Of a DNA stretch of 64,000 nucleotides, positions 34,342 to 42,158 are shown one piece after another. The first letter of the stretch is position 1; each line of letters opens with the position of its first letter. The stretch is from Cupriavidus phytohabitans (GTDB lineage Bacteria > Pseudomonadota > Gammaproteobacteria > Burkholderiales > Burkholderiaceae): NCBI RefSeq assembly GCF_000426345.1, contig NZ_AUFE01000018.1, positions 1 through 64,000 on the forward strand, in the 5' to 3' direction. A model generated the notes under the pieces. It saw nothing but the letters and a program-made list of their open reading frames with translations, searched no databases and was not told where the DNA came from. A program made the translations under genes and the position numbers.

Positions 34342-35208
34342 TTACTCCGGGGCCACGCCGAACAGCCCGGCAATGGTGCGGCGCGCGACCACGCGCACCA
34401 TCTCGCGGCGGTACGTATCCGAGCCGCGCATGTCCGAGACCGCATTGATATCCATGGCGACGATGGCGGCCGCCTCGGCGGCCAGTTCAGACGTCACGGT
34501 CTTGCCCGCGAGCAACGCTTCGGCGCGGCGCAGGCGTGCCGGGACCGGCGTCGACGCGCCCACCGCGAGACGGGCCTCCACGCAGAACGCGCCTTCGCGG
34601 CGCACCGCCAGCGCCACGCTGGCCAGCGGCCGGTGCTCGGCGGCGGTGCGCAGGAAGCGCGCGTAGCGGCCGTCGGCGCCCGCGCCCGGCGCGGGCAGGC
34701 GGATCTGCGTGACCACCTCGTCGGGCGCCAGCGCGGTCACGTAGTAGTCGACCAGGAAGTCTTCGATGGGGATCACGCGCTCGCCGCCGCTGCCGCTGAC
34801 CACGACCTGCGCCCCCAGCGCCATCAGGCAGCCCGGCGGATCGGTCGCCGGATCGGCGTAGCAGAGATTGCCGCCGATGGTGCCCTGGTTGCGCACCTGC
34901 GGGTTGGCGACGCGCGCGGCCATGCTGGCCAGCATCGGGTAATGCGCCTGCACCAGCGGTGAACGCGCCACCTCGGCATGCAGCGTCAGCGCGCCAATGC
35001 GCAGTCCGTCGCGGGCATCGAAGCCGATGCCGCGCAGGGCGTCCAGCCGGCCCAGCGACACCAGGTGGCTGGGCGTCAGCATGCGCTGCCGCATGCCGAG
35101 CATCAGCGCGGTGCCGCCGGCAAAGACGCGGCAGCTGTCGCCAAGGTCGGCCAGCATGCGGCTGGCTTCGGCCAACGACGCCGGCTCCAGAAACTCGAAA
35201 TCACGCAT
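34342..35208 (-). CDS. Molybdenum hydroxylase medium subunit, FAD-binding
   Basis: The 288-residue subunit begins MRDFEFLEPASLAEASRMLA and has the FAD motifs VFAGGTALMLGMRQRML and QGTIGGNLCYADPATD (the TIGGN loop) seen in CoxM/XdhB proteins. It transfers electrons from the Fe-S subunit to the final acceptor. The ATG at 35208 is preceded by GGAGG and overlaps the stop of the large-subunit gene by eight bases. The order large, medium, small, CoxG differs from the coxMSL order of CO dehydrogenase. Confidence 0.94.
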   Translation of the reverse strand: MRDFEFLEPASLAEASRMLADLGDSCRVFAGGTALMLGMRQRMLTPSHLVSLGRLDALRGIGFDARDGLRIGALTLHAEVARSPLVQAHYPMLASMAARVANPQVRNQGTIGGNLCYADPATDPPGCLMALGAQVVVSGSGGERVIPIEDFLVDYYVTALAPDEVVTQIRLPAPGAGADGRYARFLRTAAEHRPLASVALAVRREGAFCVEARLAVGASTPVPARLRRAEALLAGKTVTSELAAEAAAIVAMDINAVSDMRGSDTYRREMVRVVARRTIAGLFGVAPE

Positions 35209-37498
35209 GGGCGACCTCCGCGTCCCGCTGCTGCAATGCACGCAAACCCGCCAGCACCTTCTCCGGCGTGATCGGCAGCGACTGGATGCGCACGCCCACC
35301 GCATCGAACACGGCATTGGCGATCGCAGCCGCGCCCGGCAGGATCGCAGTCTCGCTGGCACCCTTGGCGCCATACGGCCCGTTGGGATCGTTCGATTCGA
35401 CCACATCGGTGCGCAGCATCGGCACCGCGTCGGCAGTGGGCATGGTGTAGTCGGCAAAGTTGCCGTTCATCAGGCGGCCTTCCTCGTAGTGCAGGTTTTC
35501 ATACAGGGCCCAGCCGATCGCCTGCACGGTGGCGCCATGGGTCTGGCCATGCACCGCGAGCGGGTTGATGGCCTTGCCGCAGTCGTCGGCGACAAAGCTG
35601 TCGATCACGGTGACCTGGCCGGTGCAGGTGTCGACTTCCACCTCGACTGCCTGCGCCGCGAACGAGTGCGACGGCGCGACGTTGCCGTAGTAGCTGGCGT
35701 CATGCATCACGGTAGGCGCGTCATAGGTGGCGCGCACATGGATGCCTTCGCCGCCGTGGCGGAAGATATGCAACCGCGCGATCTCGGCCAGCGTGGCGGA
35801 CTTGTCAGGCTGCCCGGTTGCAACGATGCGGCCATCGGCAATCGTCAGATGCTCGGCCGCGACGCCCAGCTTCTCCGCGGCCAGCGCCAGCAGCTTGTGC
35901 CGCGCCTCGCGCGCGGCGCGCAATGCCGCATTGCCGGCGATGATGGTCACGCGCGACGCCAGCGAGCCCAGACAGAACGGTGCGGTATCGGTATCTGGCA
36001 CCGTCACCGTCACGTGCGACAGCGGGATGCCCAGTTCCTGCGCGCAGATCTGGCTGAGCATGGTGTTGGCGCCCTGCCCCATGTCGCATTCGCTGGTCTG
36101 CAGCATCACGCGGCCGTCTTCGTTGAGCTTGAGCAGGATGGTCGAGCCGTCCCAGTTTCCCAGCGTGCGGTTGCCGCTGACGTGCATCGCCGCCGCGATG
36201 CCAACGCCGCGACGGCGCGTACCTGTCCCGCGCGACGCCATGCGCTTCTGGTCCCAGCCGATCGCCTTGCGCGTCATTTCCAGGCACTCGAGCATGCCGG
36301 TGCTGCTGATCTTCCAGCCATGCACGCTGGTCGCGCCGGCGGGAATCGCATTGCGCTTGTGCACTTCGATCGGGTCGATGCCGAGCATGTCGGCGAGCAC
36401 GGTCAGGTGGCAGTTCAGCGGGAACTGCCTCTGCTGCCCGCCGAAGCCGCGGAACGCGCCGCGCGGTGGATTGCTGGTATAGGCCATCACCGCGTGCGAG
36501 CGCACGTTCTGCACCTGGTGCATGTTGTCGCTGCGCATGGCGGTGACGTGCATCACGTCGCCGGCGAGGCCGGCATACGCGCCGCACTCGGCGGTGATGC
36601 GCACATCCTTGGCCACGATCATGCCGTCCGCGGACAGGCCCATGCGCAACCACACCGTCATCGGCACGCTGGCGCGCGCGCCCTGGAAGTCCTCCAGCCG
36701 GTTGTTGACGAGCCGCACCGGCCGGTCCAGCTTGCTGGCCAGGAAGGCACAGATCAGGCTGTTGTTCTCCTCGACGATCTTGGCGCCAAAGCCACCGCCG
36801 GTGGTGGCCTGCACCACGCGGATGGTCGACACTGGCCGCTCCAGCGCCTCGGCCAGCCGCATGCGCGCCAGGAACACGGATTGGGTGGAGGCCCACAGCG
36901 TCAGCCGGCCATTGCCGTCCTGCGCGGCGACCGAGGCCATCGGCTCCAGGTAGCCCGGGTACTGCGAATGCATTTCGTAGGTGGCCTCATACACGGCGGC
37001 GGCCACGGCAAAGCCCGCTTCCACGTCGCCACGCTCGATCCGCATTTCGTGGCCGATATTGCGCGTGCCGGCGTGCAGTTCCGGCGCGCCCTCGGCCAGC
37101 GCCGCCGCCGGCGTCAGCAATGCCGGCAGCGGTTCGTAATCGACGCGGATCAGGTCCAGCGCATCGCGCGCCACCTCGTCGCTGACGGCCACCACCGCCG
37201 CCACTTCCTCGCCCACGTGGCGCACCACGCCGCAGGCCAGGATGCGCTGCTCCTTGCGGTGCGGTCCCCAGTTGCGGGCGGGCACGTCGTGCCCGGTCAC
37301 CACCAGCCTTACGCCGGGCAGCGCGCGCGCCGCCGAGGTGTCGATGCCGACGATGCGCGCATGCGGGTGCGGGCTGCGCAATACCTTGGCGTGCAGCATG
37401 CCGGGCAGCTTGATGTCGCCGGCATACTGCGCGCGCCCCATGACCTTTTCCCGCGCGGTCACCTGCGGCGTGGACGTTCCCACGATGGCCTTGCTCAT
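35201..37498 (-). CDS. Molybdenum hydroxylase large subunit, molybdopterin-binding
   Basis: This 765-residue subunit belongs to the xanthine oxidase family: AREKVMGRAQYAGDIKLPGM at the N-terminus, ATTGGGFGAKIVEENN for the dithiolene contact, RGAFRGFGGQQRQF at the substrate loop and YGAKGASETAILPGAAAI with the catalytic glutamate. The CO dehydrogenase active-site loop AYRCSFR is absent, so CO is not the substrate; hydroxylation of an aldehyde or N-heterocycle (nicotinate, isoquinoline) is more likely. The ATG at 37498 has CAGGAGG upstream. No XdhC- or MobA-like maturation gene is in the window. Confidence 0.94.
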   Translation of the reverse strand: MSKAIVGTSTPQVTAREKVMGRAQYAGDIKLPGMLHAKVLRSPHPHARIVGIDTSAARALPGVRLVVTGHDVPARNWGPHRKEQRILACGVVRHVGEEVAAVVAVSDEVARDALDLIRVDYEPLPALLTPAAALAEGAPELHAGTRNIGHEMRIERGDVEAGFAVAAAVYEATYEMHSQYPGYLEPMASVAAQDGNGRLTLWASTQSVFLARMRLAEALERPVSTIRVVQATTGGGFGAKIVEENNSLICAFLASKLDRPVRLVNNRLEDFQGARASVPMTVWLRMGLSADGMIVAKDVRITAECGAYAGLAGDVMHVTAMRSDNMHQVQNVRSHAVMAYTSNPPRGAFRGFGGQQRQFPLNCHLTVLADMLGIDPIEVHKRNAIPAGATSVHGWKISSTGMLECLEMTRKAIGWDQKRMASRGTGTRRRGVGIAAAMHVSGNRTLGNWDGSTILLKLNEDGRVMLQTSECDMGQGANTMLSQICAQELGIPLSHVTVTVPDTDTAPFCLGSLASRVTIIAGNAALRAAREARHKLLALAAEKLGVAAEHLTIADGRIVATGQPDKSATLAEIARLHIFRHGGEGIHVRATYDAPTVMHDASYYGNVAPSHSFAAQAVEVEVDTCTGQVTVIDSFVADDCGKAINPLAVHGQTHGATVQAIGWALYENLHYEEGRLMNGNFADYTMPTADAVPMLRTDVVESNDPNGPYGAKGASETAILPGAAAIANAVFDAVGVRIQSLPITPEKVLAGLRALQQRDAEVAHA

Positions 37499-37556
37499 GC
37501 CGGCCTCCTGCGTGTCGTGTGGCAAATTACGTGTTGCATGAATGCGCTGGCTGCCC

Positions 37557-38546
37557 TCACTCCGCGGTGATGCCGAGATCGCGGATCACCTTGCCCAGGC
37601 GCTCGTAGTCGCCCGCGTTGACCTTGTCGAGCGCGGCTGGCGCGCCGCCCACCGGGATGGCGCCGAAGGTGGCCATCTTCTCGGCCACGTCGGGCAGGCG
37701 GATGACTTCATTGAGCGGCTGGTTCAGCACCTTGACCACTTCCGGCGGCGTGCCCTTGGGCGCCATCACGCCATGCCAGGCGCCGACCACCACGTCCTTG
37801 TAGCCAAGCTCGGCCAGCGTCGGCACGTTGGGCAGGAGCGGCGAGCGCTTCGCGTCCGTGATCGCCAGCGGGATCAGCCGGCCGGTGTTGATGTACTGCG
37901 CCACCGGCCCCAGCGTGACGTAGGCGAAGTTCACATGCCCTGCCACCACGTCATTGACCGCCGGCGCCACGCCCTTGTACGGCACGTGCTGGATCTTCAC
38001 GCCGGCGGCGCGGTTCAGCATTTCGCCGGCGATGTGCATCGGCGACCCGGCACCCGGGCTGCCATAGGTAAAGGCCTTGCCCGCCCTGGCCGCCGCGATC
38101 ATCTCCGGCACGGTCTTGACGCCCGCGGCCGGGTTGGCCACCAGCAGCACCGCCTGCACCGCGGTCTGGATCACCGGCGTGAAGCCGTGCAGCGGGTCGT
38201 AGCTGGCCGCCGGCGCCAGTTTGAGGACCATCGGTGCCAGCGTGAACGGGTTCGGCGTGTAGAGCAGCGTGTAACCGTCGGCAGGCGCCCGGCTGACAAA
38301 GCTGGCACCGACCACGCCGCCTGCGCCCGGTCGGTTCTCGACGATCACCGGCTGCTTCAGGCGCGCGGACAGCTTGTCGGCGTACAGCCGCGCCATGGCG
38401 TCGGTATCGCCGCCCGGCGGATAGGCCACGACCATGGTCACGGTCTTTGCCGGATAGGGCGCGGCCACCGCGCTGCCCGCGGCAAGTGTGAGCGCTGCCA
38501 TGGCAGTGGCGGCAAGGAAAAGGCGGCGGGGGCGATCATGTCTCAT
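37557..38546 (-). CDS. TctC/Bug-family periplasmic binding protein 2
   Basis: A 329-residue exported protein (cleavage near GSAVAAPYP) with VTMVVAYPPGGDTDAMARLY, VIVENRPGAGGVVG and HVPYKGVAPAVNDVVAGHV. It is more similar to the Bug protein at 54670 than to the one at 30679, sharing GSPMHI, PNVPTLAELGYKDV and similar blocks. Its gene precedes the molybdenum hydroxylase genes by 58 bases in the same direction, so it probably captures that enzyme's substrate. The ATG at 38546 follows AGGAATCGTTG. Confidence 0.94.
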   Translation of the reverse strand: MRHDRPRRLFLAATAMAALTLAAGSAVAAPYPAKTVTMVVAYPPGGDTDAMARLYADKLSARLKQPVIVENRPGAGGVVGASFVSRAPADGYTLLYTPNPFTLAPMVLKLAPAASYDPLHGFTPVIQTAVQAVLLVANPAAGVKTVPEMIAAARAGKAFTYGSPGAGSPMHIAGEMLNRAAGVKIQHVPYKGVAPAVNDVVAGHVNFAYVTLGPVAQYINTGRLIPLAITDAKRSPLLPNVPTLAELGYKDVVVGAWHGVMAPKGTPPEVVKVLNQPLNEVIRLPDVAEKMATFGAIPVGGAPAALDKVNAGDYERLGKVIRDLGITAE

Positions 38547-38640
38547 CAACGATTCCTGTGGGGGCGCATTCGCGGCGTTGGAGTGGGCTGTCGTGCGCAC
38601 CGCGAAAACAGGGTTGGCTCGGGGATCACATCTCTGCGGA

Positions 38641-38678
38641 TGTTTTATTAGCAAAACGTATGTTCACATCAGGAACGT
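38641..38678. promoter_or_regulatory. Putative tandem IclR boxes, Bug/molybdenum hydroxylase promoter
   Basis: TGTTTTATTAGCAAAACG (38641-38658) and TGTTCACATCAGGAACGT (38661-38678) are two imperfect palindromes with centres 20 bases apart, about 95 bases upstream of the Bug start. The first matches the boxes at 51833, 52869 and 52888. The divergent MarR gene could also be affected. Confidence 0.6.
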
Positions 38679-38871
38679 GACTACTGTAGGCCGCCAATAT
38701 TGACAACTCAACTTACTGGAATCACCAATTGACTTTTGATACGTGTCGATGGATTTTCCCCAGGTGGTAATGACGAGACATTGGTGCCGGACTCGCTGCC
38801 GCCTGTGAGACAATCTGGCCGCCCACCGGCCCGGACAAGCCTGGCCGGCAGACACCAGAGAAGAGGACCGC

Positions 38872-39387
38872 ATGCCCCGTGACGCCGCGCCCGCCCAGGG
38901 CCAGCCCGCGCCAGACCTGACCGCCAGCCCGTGGACCGACCTCGACGAGGCCGGCAACGGCCTGACCGTCGACAATTTCCTCACTACGATGCTGAGCCAG
39001 CTGGTAACGGTGCTGCGCAGCACCGTTACCAAGCCCTACGCGGAGCAGTTCGGCCTGACCGTGCCGGAGTGGCGCATCCTCGCGCTGCTGGCGCATGCGA
39101 AAGAACTGCCCTTCTCTGAGCTGGTCACGCAATCGACCTCGGACAAGGCACTGGTCAGCCGCACGCTGCGGCTGCTGGAAGACCGCGGGCTGGTACGGCT
39201 GACTTCGGCCGGCAACACGCCGCGCAAGAAGCTGATCTGCGCCATCACCGAAGCCGGGGCGGCGCTGCACGACCAGGTGATGCCGCTGGCTCGCAAGGGC
39301 CAGGCGGAAGTGATCCGGATGCTGTCGCCGGAGGAAAGGGAGGCGGTCTACCTGGGGCTGCGCAAGTTGCTGCGGGCGCAAGGCTAA
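38872..39387 (+). CDS. MarR-family transcriptional regulator
   Basis: The 171-residue protein has the MarR winged helix: FGLTVPEWRILALLAHAKEL, FSELVTQSTSDKALVSRTLR and LLEDRGLVRLTSAGNTPRKK with the basic wing. It is divergent from the Bug/molybdenum hydroxylase operon (325-base gap), a common arrangement for a local repressor. An exact 30-base palindrome lies inside its coding sequence at 39002-39031. A strong bidirectional terminator separates it from the convergent transporter gene. Confidence 0.93.
   Translation: MPRDAAPAQGQPAPDLTASPWTDLDEAGNGLTVDNFLTTMLSQLVTVLRSTVTKPYAEQFGLTVPEWRILALLAHAKELPFSELVTQSTSDKALVSRTLRLLEDRGLVRLTSAGNTPRKKLICAITEAGAALHDQVMPLARKGQAEVIRMLSPEEREAVYLGLRKLLRAQG
39002..39031. 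repeat. Perfect 30-bp palindrome inside the MarR gene
   Basis: Each 15-base arm reads TGGTAACGGTGCTGC, and the arms meet with no spacer. It encodes the LVTVLRSTVTK segment of the first helical region. Such length is unlikely by chance; it could be an internal operator or a transcript hairpin. Confidence 0.85.
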
Positions 39388-39416
39388 CGCAGCGCCAGGT
39401 CGCACAGCAAAAGAAA

Positions 39417-39445
39417 AAGGCCGCCCCGGATCCCGGCGCGGCCTT
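39417..39445 (-). terminator. Terminator between convergent MarR and MFS genes
   Basis: AAGGCCGC and GCGGCCTT form an 8-bp stem with a GC-rich loop. Read on the minus strand the stem is followed by TTTCTTTT, so it should terminate the long catabolic operon, and less surely the MarR gene. Confidence 0.8.
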
Positions 39446-39476
39446 CAAAAGATGAACGGGACGAGCACGCGCCCGT

Positions 39477-40874
39477 TCAGACCTCCAGCTCCTCCAGCAC
39501 CTGCCCTTTGGTCTCGATGCCGAAGAAGTGAACGGTGAGCGCCGCCAATGCGGGGACCACGGCCAGCGCGAAGAACGCCACGTTGAGCGTGCCGTTGCCG
39601 ATGGTGCCGGCGATCAGCGTCGGCGCGAAGATTGCGGCCAGCTTCAGCCAGGCGCCGCCAAGCCCGCAGCCCATCGCGCGCACGCTGGTCGGATACAGCT
39701 CGGGCGTATAGACGTACGCGGTGATGAAGCCGCTCGCCAGGAAGCCCATCGCCAGCGCGCAGAAGGTCGCCACCACGTACACCGACGAGGCGTGGAACAC
39801 GCCGGCCAGCACCAGCGACAGCGCGCACAGCAGGAAGGACACGTTGATCACCGGCTTGCGGCCGACCTTGTCGACGATCATCGCGCACACCAGCGAGCCG
39901 ACCACGCCCAGCACCGAAGCGCCCGCGGCGAGATTCAGCGCCAGTTGCAGCGGCGCGTGGTAGACGGTCTTGTAGACCGTGGGTAGCCACGTCGACAGGC
40001 CGTACTGGATAAAGCCGCAGGTCGCCCACAGCATCCACACCGCGATGGTGCGCCCCAGATAGGCCTTGCTGACCAGGTCGCGCACGCGGCGGCGCGGGTG
40101 CTGGGTCATGCGGTCGTAGGCGCTGGCGTTCTGCGGTGGCGGCAGCGGGGCCCTGGCGCGCGCCTCGAACGCGCGCAGCGCGGCGTCGGCTTCTTCCAGG
40201 CGGCCTTTCTCCGCCAGCCAGCGCGGCGATTCGGGAATCACGCGCTTCAGGATGAAGAACAGCACCAGCGGCACGCCGCCGATGAAGTACATCACCTCCC
40301 AGCCGTAGTGCGGCACCAGCCAGGCGCCGACGCCGTTGGACACCATCAGGCCGATCGGGAACACCACCTCGTACAGCAGCACGAAGCGCCCGCGGCCATG
40401 CGCGCGCGTGACTTCGTTGATATAGGTGGCGGCAACCGGCAGTTCGCCGCCGAGGCCCAGGCCCTGCACGATGCGCAGCAGCAGGAAGATCTCGAACGAC
40501 GGCGCCAGGCCGCAGGCAATGCTCATCAGGCCGATGATGCCCGCGCTCCAGCCGATCGAGCGCAGCCGGCCGAAGCGCTCGGCCAGCCCCGGGAACAGCA
40601 GCGCCCCGACCAGCTGGCCGACCGACGGTGCCGCGATCAGGACACCAATCTGCATCGGCGTCAGCGACCACTGCGCGATCAGCAGCGGCAGCGTGGCGGC
40701 AATGGCGATGACGTCGAAGCCGTCGAAGAAGGTGGCCAGGCCGATCAGCAGCCGGGCGCGGACATGCATGGCGTTGCCCGGCATGCGTTCGATGCGGGCG
40801 ACGATATTGCCGCGCGTGACCGGGCCGCTGCGGGCCGCTGCGGGCGGTGGCCGTGGCGGCGCCCTGGCCGGCAC
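39477..40874 (-). CDS. MFS transporter, aromatic acid:H+ symporter-like, frameshifted 5' end
   Basis: The 465-residue frame has 12 probable membrane helices; GLATFFDGFDVIAIAATLPL at the first helix is the DGFD signature of the AAHS group (PcaK, BenK), with GRLRSIGWSAG and PESPRWLAEKGRLEEA later. It should import an aromatic acid for the operon. The gene's natural start appears to be a GTG at 40953 (MLTQRQDAASPGAPVAAT). An exact 10-bp tandem duplication at 40821-40840 puts that start out of frame; removing one copy restores RSGPVTRGNIV. The body could still be made from a GTG at 40874 or the ATG at 40784. It is the last gene of the long operon. Confidence 0.85.
   Translation of the reverse strand: MPARAPPRPPPAAARSGPVTRGNIVARIERMPGNAMHVRARLLIGLATFFDGFDVIAIAATLPLLIAQWSLTPMQIGVLIAAPSVGQLVGALLFPGLAERFGRLRSIGWSAGIIGLMSIACGLAPSFEIFLLLRIVQGLGLGGELPVAATYINEVTRAHGRGRFVLLYEVVFPIGLMVSNGVGAWLVPHYGWEVMYFIGGVPLVLFFILKRVIPESPRWLAEKGRLEEADAALRAFEARARAPLPPPQNASAYDRMTQHPRRRVRDLVSKAYLGRTIAVWMLWATCGFIQYGLSTWLPTVYKTVYHAPLQLALNLAAGASVLGVVGSLVCAMIVDKVGRKPVINVSFLLCALSLVLAGVFHASSVYVVATFCALAMGFLASGFITAYVYTPELYPTSVRAMGCGLGGAWLKLAAIFAPTLIAGTIGNGTLNVAFFALAVVPALAALTVHFFGIETKGQVLEELEV
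40821..40840. repeat. 10-bp tandem duplication causing a frameshift
   Basis: CGGGCCGCTG is present twice in a row. Loss of one copy joins the reading frame from the GTG at 40953 to the transporter frame, so the duplication is the likely cause of the split. Confidence 0.85.
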
Positions 40875-40986
40875 TGTCGGCCGTGGTCACGATACCTGCG
40901 GTGGCGGCCACCGGTGCGCCGGGGGACGCTGCGTCTTGTCTCTGGGTCAGCACGGGAACTTCTCGGTTGGATTCTTTTGGGTTGCT

Positions 40987-41012
40987 CCCCTCTCCCGCAT
41001 GCGGGAGAGGGG
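40987..41012. repeat. Dispersed CCCTCTCCCGC hairpin, copy 2
   Basis: CCCCTCTCCCGCATGCGGGAGAGGGG is, in its two 13-base halves, a perfect palindrome. It lies between the transporter and reductase genes; a further half-copy (TTCGGGAGAGGG) follows at once. Confidence 0.75.
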
Positions 41013-41130
41013 TTCGGGAGAGGGCAGGCGCTTGCTGGCGGCATGTACCGCGGCTTACCCGGGGCCTTGGATGCGGAAGTCGGGATTTGGCAGCGCGCTG
41101 GCTACGGCGTGCGCTTGCCCTCTCCCCCGC

Positions 41131-41155
41131 CCCTCTCCCGCGCGCGGGAGACGGG
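41131..41155. repeat. Dispersed CCCTCTCCCGC hairpin, copy 3
   Basis: CCCTCTCCCGCG and CGCGGGAGACGGG pair with one bulged base. It is 18 bases after the reductase stop codon, 119 bases from copy 2, and so also a candidate transcript hairpin. Confidence 0.7.
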
Positions 41156-41172
41156 AGAACACAATCGCGGGA

Positions 41173-42129
41173 TTACAAATCCAGCACCAGCTTGCTGCCC
41201 TTGCACCCGGACACGCACACCATCATGGTCTTGTTGCTGGCGCGCTCGCTGTTGCTCAGCACGCTGTCGCGGTGGTCCGGGCAGCCTTCCAGCACGGCGG
41301 TCTCGCACGAGCCGCACACGCCTTCGCGGCAGCTGTACTCGACTTCCACGCCGGAATCGAGCAGCGCATCGAGCAGCGACTTGCCCGACGGCACCTTGAC
41401 CAGCGAGCCGGTGCGCGACAGCTGCACCACGTACTCACCTTCCTGCACCGCCTCGGTCGACGGGTCTGCGGCAAAGCGCTCGATATGGACGTTGGGATAG
41501 GCATGCGCCTCGCACGCGGCCTCGAACGCATTCAGCATCGGGCCGGGGCCGCAGCAGTAGAAATGCGTCTGCGCGTCCTGACCGCCCAGCATGGCCTTCA
41601 GGTCCGGCGGCGCGCCCGCTTCGTCGTCGAAATGGAAGCGCACCGCGTCGCCGTAGGCCGACAGCGTTTCGACGAACGCCGCCTCGGCGCGCGAGCGCGC
41701 GCAGTAGATCAGCGTGAACGACTTGCCCAGCTCCGCCAGCCGGCGCGCCATGCAGACGATCGGCGTGACGCCGATGCCGCCGGCCACGAGCACGGTGTGC
41801 GCCGCGCTCTCGTCCAGCTCGAAGTTGTTGCGCGGCGCGCCTACCGTCAGCGTGGCGCCGACGCGCAGCTGCTCGTGCACGTAGCGCGAGCCGCCGCGGC
41901 TGCCGCGGTCAAGCAGCACGCCCACGGTGTAGCGGTTGCGCGCTTCCGGCGCGCCGCACAGCGAGTAGCTGCGCACCAGGCCGTTGCCCAGGTGCAGGTC
42001 GATGTGGGCGCCCGGGCTGTACTCGGGCAGGGTCTTCCCTTCGGGATCTTGCAGTTCGATGCTGACCACGCCGCGCGCTTCGTAGCGCATGGCCTGGACG
42101 CGCAGGGTCAGGGACTGGTGGGCACTCAT
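41173..42129 (-). CDS. Oxygenase reductase, PDR/VanB-type flavin-[2Fe-2S] protein
   Basis: The 318-residue protein has a flavin domain (VRSYSLCGAPEARNRYTVGV), an NAD-binding domain (HTVLVAGGIGVTPIVCMARR, HFYCCGPGPMLNAFEAAC) and a C-terminal plant-type ferredoxin domain with CREGVCGSCETAVLEGCPDH. This order (FMN, NAD, [2Fe-2S]) is that of phthalate dioxygenase reductase and VanB. It should supply electrons to the Rieske oxygenase encoded at 50338, the only such oxygenase in the window. The ATG at 42129 has AGGAAG upstream. The extradiol dioxygenase gene precedes it by 29 bases. Confidence 0.94.
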   Translation of the reverse strand: MSAHQSLTLRVQAMRYEARGVVSIELQDPEGKTLPEYSPGAHIDLHLGNGLVRSYSLCGAPEARNRYTVGVLLDRGSRGGSRYVHEQLRVGATLTVGAPRNNFELDESAAHTVLVAGGIGVTPIVCMARRLAELGKSFTLIYCARSRAEAAFVETLSAYGDAVRFHFDDEAGAPPDLKAMLGGQDAQTHFYCCGPGPMLNAFEAACEAHAYPNVHIERFAADPSTEAVQEGEYVVQLSRTGSLVKVPSGKSLLDALLDSGVEVEYSCREGVCGSCETAVLEGCPDHRDSVLSNSERASNKTMMVCVSGCKGSKLVLDL

Positions 42130-42158
42130 TGCTGCTTCCTTCTGTTGCGCTTCTCTGC

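Noticed and set aside
34997..37570. A very long open frame (857 codons) on the + strand
   Set aside because: It lies antisense to the molybdenum hydroxylase subunits, which have complete family motifs. Its product is rich in His, Arg and Gly without any domain, as expected for antisense frames in GC-rich DNA.
40987..41155. A possible CRISPR array from repeated CTCTCCCGC units
   Set aside because: The copies are palindromic, irregularly spaced (119 bases apart, others kilobases away), and no cas genes are present.
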